Shown: piece by piece, positions 60,549 through 64,000 of the stretch | How the letters are laid out: each line of letters opens with the position of its first letter | Position numbering within the stretch: position 1 is the stretch's first letter | From: Methanolobus sp. WCC4 | GTDB lineage: Archaea; Halobacteriota; Methanosarcinia; Methanosarcinales; Methanosarcinaceae | Length of the DNA stretch: 64,000 nucleotides | Direction: 5' to 3' | Assembly: GCF_038022665.1 (NCBI RefSeq) | Contig: NZ_CP150629.1 | Span: forward strand, 1,036,480-1,100,479 | The notes under the pieces: model-generated | The model's input: the letters and a program-made list of their open reading frames with translations, nothing else | Database searches by the model: none | Told to the model about the DNA's origin: nothing | Made by a program: the position numbers and the translations under genes

Positions 60549-62990
60549 TTGCAATCAACGGCATTCGCGGCAGTAGCTGATTATCCAGTTCTGGATGTGA
60601 TAGGTGACCGCTTTGTCGATGAGAATAGTTTACTCAGCTTCACATTATCTGCAGATGATTCTGAGAATGATACTCTTACATTCACCTGTCCTGATATTGA
60701 TTCAATTGCGGGTGCAACACTCGATCCTTCTTCCGGTCTTTTTGAATGGACTCCCACTTATGAACAGGCTGATGAATATCTTGTTCAGTTCGTGGTTTCC
60801 GATGGTTCTAACATTGATTCTGAATACATAACGATTACAGTGAAAAACACAAATCGTGCACCTGTTTTTTCAGTCATTCCAGATTCATCAACAAATGAGA
60901 ATGAAGAGATTCAATTAACACTTGATACAACTGACGAGGATTCGGACATTCTCGCCTTTTCAAAGGATGTTTCATTTGGAACCCTTGATGGCAATGTTTT
61001 CACATGGACACCTGATTATGATGATCAGGGAGAGCATGAGATTGTTTTCAGTGTGACTGACGGTTCATCTACAGTGACCCAGAGTGCTTTGATCAATGTT
61101 TCCAATGTGAACAGGGGTACGATACTGTATTCCATAAGTGATGTTTCAGTTCCTGAAAATACACCTGTTACAATTCAGTTGAATGGTTTTGATGCTGATG
61201 GAGACGAGCTTGGCTATTCTTCAAGTAGTTTACCTTCTGGATCAACATTTGATTCGGATACTGGTTTGTTCCAATGGTCAAATCCAACTTCTGGAACTTA
61301 TGATTTGACTTTTCGCGTTACAGATAGTTATGCTTCAGATACAAAATATCCACAAATCGTAGTTGGTGCTACTTCTGAACATCCTCCAAACCTGAATTCT
61401 ATAGATTCTAAATCAATCAATGAGGGTTCAGAAGTATCATTTGATATTACAGCATTAGATGATGATAATGACAAGATTGATATTTCACTTGTATCTCCAC
61501 CTTCAGGTTCATATTTAATAGGTAGTGGTTCTTCAGTTTCATTTGTATGGATTCCTGGTTATGAGCAGGCTGGCAGCTATAAAGTAGAATTCAAGGTTTC
61601 AGAAACCAACACAAAATACAGATTTGCTACATATCAGGTAGTTGACATCATAGTTAATGATGTGAACCGTGCTCCTGTAATCAATACTGTGGCAGATTAC
61701 ATCGTTGCTGAAAATGATATTCTTTATGTTGATCTGAGTGCAACTGATCTTGATGGTGACACACTCACTTATTCAACAGATAGCAGCCTTGGCATTGTAC
61801 GCGGTAACACTTTCATATGTACACCGGATTACAATGATGAAGGTGTGTACGATGTGCTGTACACTGTATCAGATGGAAGTCTGAAAAATAGTGCCACAGC
61901 AACTATCACAGTTACTGATTCGAATATGCCTCCAAAGATCAATTCCATAAGTCCTATGGAGGTTGCAATAAACAATACACTGGATTTCTCTCTTTCAGTA
62001 TCCGATGAGGATGTAAGTGATACATTCTCTTATAAGGCACTGGACCTGCCTTCGAATGCATCATTTGACGAGTCATCAGGTTCATTTGAATGGACTCCCT
62101 CCAGTGATGACATCGGTGATTATTCAGTTAGTTTCTATGTAAGCGACAGTTCTCATGAGGACTATGAGACCGTTTCAATAACTGTCACTGAGACTTCATC
62201 TTCCTCATCCAGCACGACTTCCAGCTCAAGCAGTGGTGGTGGAGGGGGCGGTGGTTCCATGACTACTGGTGAACCTTACAAGAACGTTGCCTTCAAGGAC
62301 TATGTATTGAGACCGGTCATCAGGGATACTGAAACAGTGTTCTCATTCAATAAGGATGAGAATAGTATAACTTCGATAAGTTTCACATCCATGCGCAATG
62401 CAGGTCAGATAAAAGCAATGGTAGAGATGTTAAAAGGAACCTCATCTCTGGTTGATGGTGAGGCACCAGGGACGGTTTACAGGAACCTTAACATATGGGT
62501 TGGGGACTCGAAGTTCTCTTCCGACACTCTTTCTGACATTATCATCAAATTCAAGATCGAAAGCTCCTGGTTCGATCCTGATGACCACGACCCGGAACTG
62601 ATAGAGTTGTACAGGTATCATGATGGTTCATGGAACCCATTGGAAACCTCTCTTACAGGCGAGGATGATGAATACTTCTATTATGAAGCAGAAACATCAG
62701 GATTCTCATCATTTGCTATCCTCGTTCCTCCCGAGATCAAGGAGATATCGATGGCAGAAGAGGATTCAACTATCGACGGGACAATGATGTCTCTGGATGA
62801 TGAGATGCCTGAGGGTGAAAGCGTTCAGCCTGCTTCACAGGATAGTAAAAGGTCCATTTTACTGCTCTTTGTGATAGCTATCATCGGCTCATTCGTATTT
62901 CTGGGATATAGATACAGATTCTACTATGATGAGCTATACAAGCAGATCGCCAATCCGGACGGTAAGCGTTACAGACGCATTAAAAGGTAA
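60549..62990 (+). CDS. Cell-surface protein with Ig-like domains, PGF-pre-PGF relative
   Basis: 813 aa counted from TTG at 60549. About six divergent He_PIG/cadherin-like domains (each with a FEWTP- or FTWTP-type strand) are followed by a Ser/Thr plus Gly6 linker, a PGF-pre-PGF domain (here TSGFSSFAI), a membrane segment (LLLFVIAIIGSFVFLGY) and tail NPDGKRYRRIKR, parallel to the giant neighbour. The TTG lies inside the signal peptide: in frame upstream are LRVLLILILFIF and a basic/polar stretch, but no ATG, GTG or TTG as far back as 60411. The real start is therefore non-standard or the sequence has an indel. No array of identical repeats is present. Confidence 0.88.
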   Translation: MQSTAFAAVADYPVLDVIGDRFVDENSLLSFTLSADDSENDTLTFTCPDIDSIAGATLDPSSGLFEWTPTYEQADEYLVQFVVSDGSNIDSEYITITVKNTNRAPVFSVIPDSSTNENEEIQLTLDTTDEDSDILAFSKDVSFGTLDGNVFTWTPDYDDQGEHEIVFSVTDGSSTVTQSALINVSNVNRGTILYSISDVSVPENTPVTIQLNGFDADGDELGYSSSSLPSGSTFDSDTGLFQWSNPTSGTYDLTFRVTDSYASDTKYPQIVVGATSEHPPNLNSIDSKSINEGSEVSFDITALDDDNDKIDISLVSPPSGSYLIGSGSSVSFVWIPGYEQAGSYKVEFKVSETNTKYRFATYQVVDIIVNDVNRAPVINTVADYIVAENDILYVDLSATDLDGDTLTYSTDSSLGIVRGNTFICTPDYNDEGVYDVLYTVSDGSLKNSATATITVTDSNMPPKINSISPMEVAINNTLDFSLSVSDEDVSDTFSYKALDLPSNASFDESSGSFEWTPSSDDIGDYSVSFYVSDSSHEDYETVSITVTETSSSSSSTTSSSSSGGGGGGGSMTTGEPYKNVAFKDYVLRPVIRDTETVFSFNKDENSITSISFTSMRNAGQIKAMVEMLKGTSSLVDGEAPGTVYRNLNIWVGDSKFSSDTLSDIIIKFKIESSWFDPDDHDPELIELYRYHDGSWNPLETSLTGEDDEYFYYEAETSGFSSFAILVPPEIKEISMAEEDSTIDGTMMSLDDEMPEGESVQPASQDSKRSILLLFVIAIIGSFVFLGYRYRFYYDELYKQIANPDGKRYRRIKR

Positions 62991-63118
62991 CATGCTATAG
63001 TTTATACGTGATATCTTTTTTACGATAGGATAATTTTCATATTTGGGCTCAACATCCCTTACTTTTATCTATCATCGAACTGTATTGATAATAAGGGAAA
63101 ATTTACAGGGAGAAATAC

Positions 63119-64000
63119 ATGCTGGAAAGAATGTTCAGTCCTAATTCAGTAGCGGTTATCGGTGCTTCCAGAAAAGAGGGTAAAGTAGGAAGGGCCGTAC
63201 TTGAGAATCTCATGCAGAACAGTGAGCTCATCATTATACCAATAAATCCGGGTGCAGATGAGATACTGGGTCTGCCTTGCTATCACAACATAATGGATGT
63301 TCCGGATGATAAAAAGCCTGAAATGGCAGTTATCGTGGTTCCGGCAAAGTTCGTACCTCAGGCTATAGATGAATGCGGGCAGGCAGGTGTGAGCAATGTG
63401 ATAGTGATCTCCGCCGGCTTCAAAGAGGCTGGCGTGGAGGGTGCACGTCTTGAACGTGAATGTATCTCCCTTTGTGAACAGTACGGCATCGATATGATCG
63501 GTCCTAACTGTCTTGGTATCATTGACACCGCATCAGGTATCAATGCATCATTTGCAGCCAACATGGCCTACGAGGGCAATATAGCAATGATGTCACAGTC
63601 CGGTGCAATATGCACGGTAACACTTGACTGGGCAGAGAGGATCGGTGTGGGTTTCTCGAAGTTCATAAGTCTGGGTAACAAAGCCGTCCTTGCGGAGAAC
63701 GATTTCCTGAGAATGTTCGAAGAGGATGATACAACTGCTGTCATAGCAGCCTATCTTGAAGGGGTCAAGGACGGGCCTGAGTTCATAAAGATAGCACAAC
63801 GTGTTTCCCGGTCAAAACCTATCATAATCGTAAAATCGGGGCGTACTTCCGTTGGTTCCAGGGCGGTATCATCTCATACCGGTACACTTGCAGGTTCGGA
63901 TGCTGCCTACAACGCAGGTTTTAAGCAGGGAGGTGTCATCAGAGCTGATTCCCTTGAGGAAATGCTCGACTACAGCCGTGCTTTCTCTGTCTGTCCTTTG
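63119..64000 (+). CDS. ADP-forming acetyl/acyl-CoA synthetase, alpha region (3' truncated)
   Basis: The frame runs from ATG at 63119, with GGGAG 6 nt upstream, to the window edge (294 codons, no stop). The N-terminal CoA-binding domain reads NSVAVIGASRKEGKVGRAVL (about 8-27). The succinyl-CoA-ligase-like domain has MSQSGAICT (about 158) and the phospho-His loop SHTGTLAGSDAAY (about 250). The enzyme converts acyl-CoA, ADP and Pi to the acid, CoA and ATP, or the reverse. Whether a beta domain is fused cannot be seen. It follows the surface protein gene by 128 bp. Confidence 0.92.
   Translation, partial: MLERMFSPNSVAVIGASRKEGKVGRAVLENLMQNSELIIIPINPGADEILGLPCYHNIMDVPDDKKPEMAVIVVPAKFVPQAIDECGQAGVSNVIVISAGFKEAGVEGARLERECISLCEQYGIDMIGPNCLGIIDTASGINASFAANMAYEGNIAMMSQSGAICTVTLDWAERIGVGFSKFISLGNKAVLAENDFLRMFEEDDTTAVIAAYLEGVKDGPEFIKIAQRVSRSKPIIIVKSGRTSVGSRAVSSHTGTLAGSDAAYNAGFKQGGVIRADSLEEMLDYSRAFSVCPL

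Overview
The window reads as a chromosomal segment of a methylotrophic methanogen of the Methanosarcinaceae (Methanolobus / Methanococcoides / Methanohalophilus type). The grounds are a complete Rnf operon headed by a multiheme c-type cytochrome of the MmcA type, archaeal information-processing genes (aIF2-alpha, S27e, L44e, Nop10, GINS, PriS, RfcS, RPA, histone, Pelota, RqcH, Cgi121), surface proteins ending in a PGF-pre-PGF region, and AT-rich TATA-type promoters. Genus is an inference from gene content; no 16S rRNA or mcr gene is present. I see no insertion sequence, prophage or CRISPR array.

Layout. 1-3.1 kb: two convergent histidine kinases, the first cut by the window edge. 3.65 kb: a tRNA-Ser(CGA) gene about 30 nt too long, with an apparent intron in the D arm. 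3.8-9.2 kb (minus strand): endonuclease Q, a PAC2-family protein, nop10, aif2a, rps27e, rpl44e, GINS and priS, a compact translation/replication cluster. 9.3-12.4 kb: rqcH and pelota, a ribosome-rescue pair. 12.9-15.2 kb: an acetate-transporter-family protein, a diadenylate cyclase with no usual start codon, and an RNA 2',3'-cyclic phosphodiesterase. 15.2-23.6 kb: apbE, divergent from an operon of an unknown 134-aa protein, mmcA, rnfCDGEAB and a small membrane protein, the main energy-conserving unit here. 23.7-28.5 kb: rfcS, a small membrane protein, histone, flavodoxin, and the first RPA/RPAP pair. 28.6-43.7 kb: a hypothetical protein, two more histidine kinases, archaeal FBP aldolase, a cation/proton antiporter with TrkA domains, an APC permease fused to a USP-like tail, a second RPA/RPAP pair, a phosphoesterase, two overlapping winged-helix regulators, TrmO and a nitrilase-family hydrolase. 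43.9-52.2 kb: LeuRS, a zinc-ribbon protein, Cgi121, GlpX-type FBPase, a t6A methylthiotransferase and a ClC channel. 52.6-63 kb: two large cell-surface proteins, the first with 18 almost identical 270-bp tandem repeats. The window ends inside an ADP-forming acyl-CoA synthetase gene.

How the genes fit together. Rnf plus MmcA would couple ferredoxin oxidation to sodium export and methanophenazine reduction, and ApbE would attach FMN to RnfG. FBP aldolase and GlpX are two gluconeogenic steps. Cgi121, the MtaB-like enzyme and TrmO all act at t6A37 of tRNA. RqcH and Pelota act on stalled ribosomes. PriS, GINS, RfcS, two RPA systems and EndoQ (with a C-terminal PCNA-binding motif) are replication/repair functions. 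The acetate-transporter homologue and the ADP-forming synthetase suggest acetate exchange.

Most notable: the 18-copy repeat array with a single two-state synonymous site; the predicted D-arm intron in tRNA-Ser; several genes whose conserved N-terminus lies upstream of any ATG/GTG/TTG; an EF-hand and eight haem motifs in MmcA; and an RnfD without the usual flavinylation motif.
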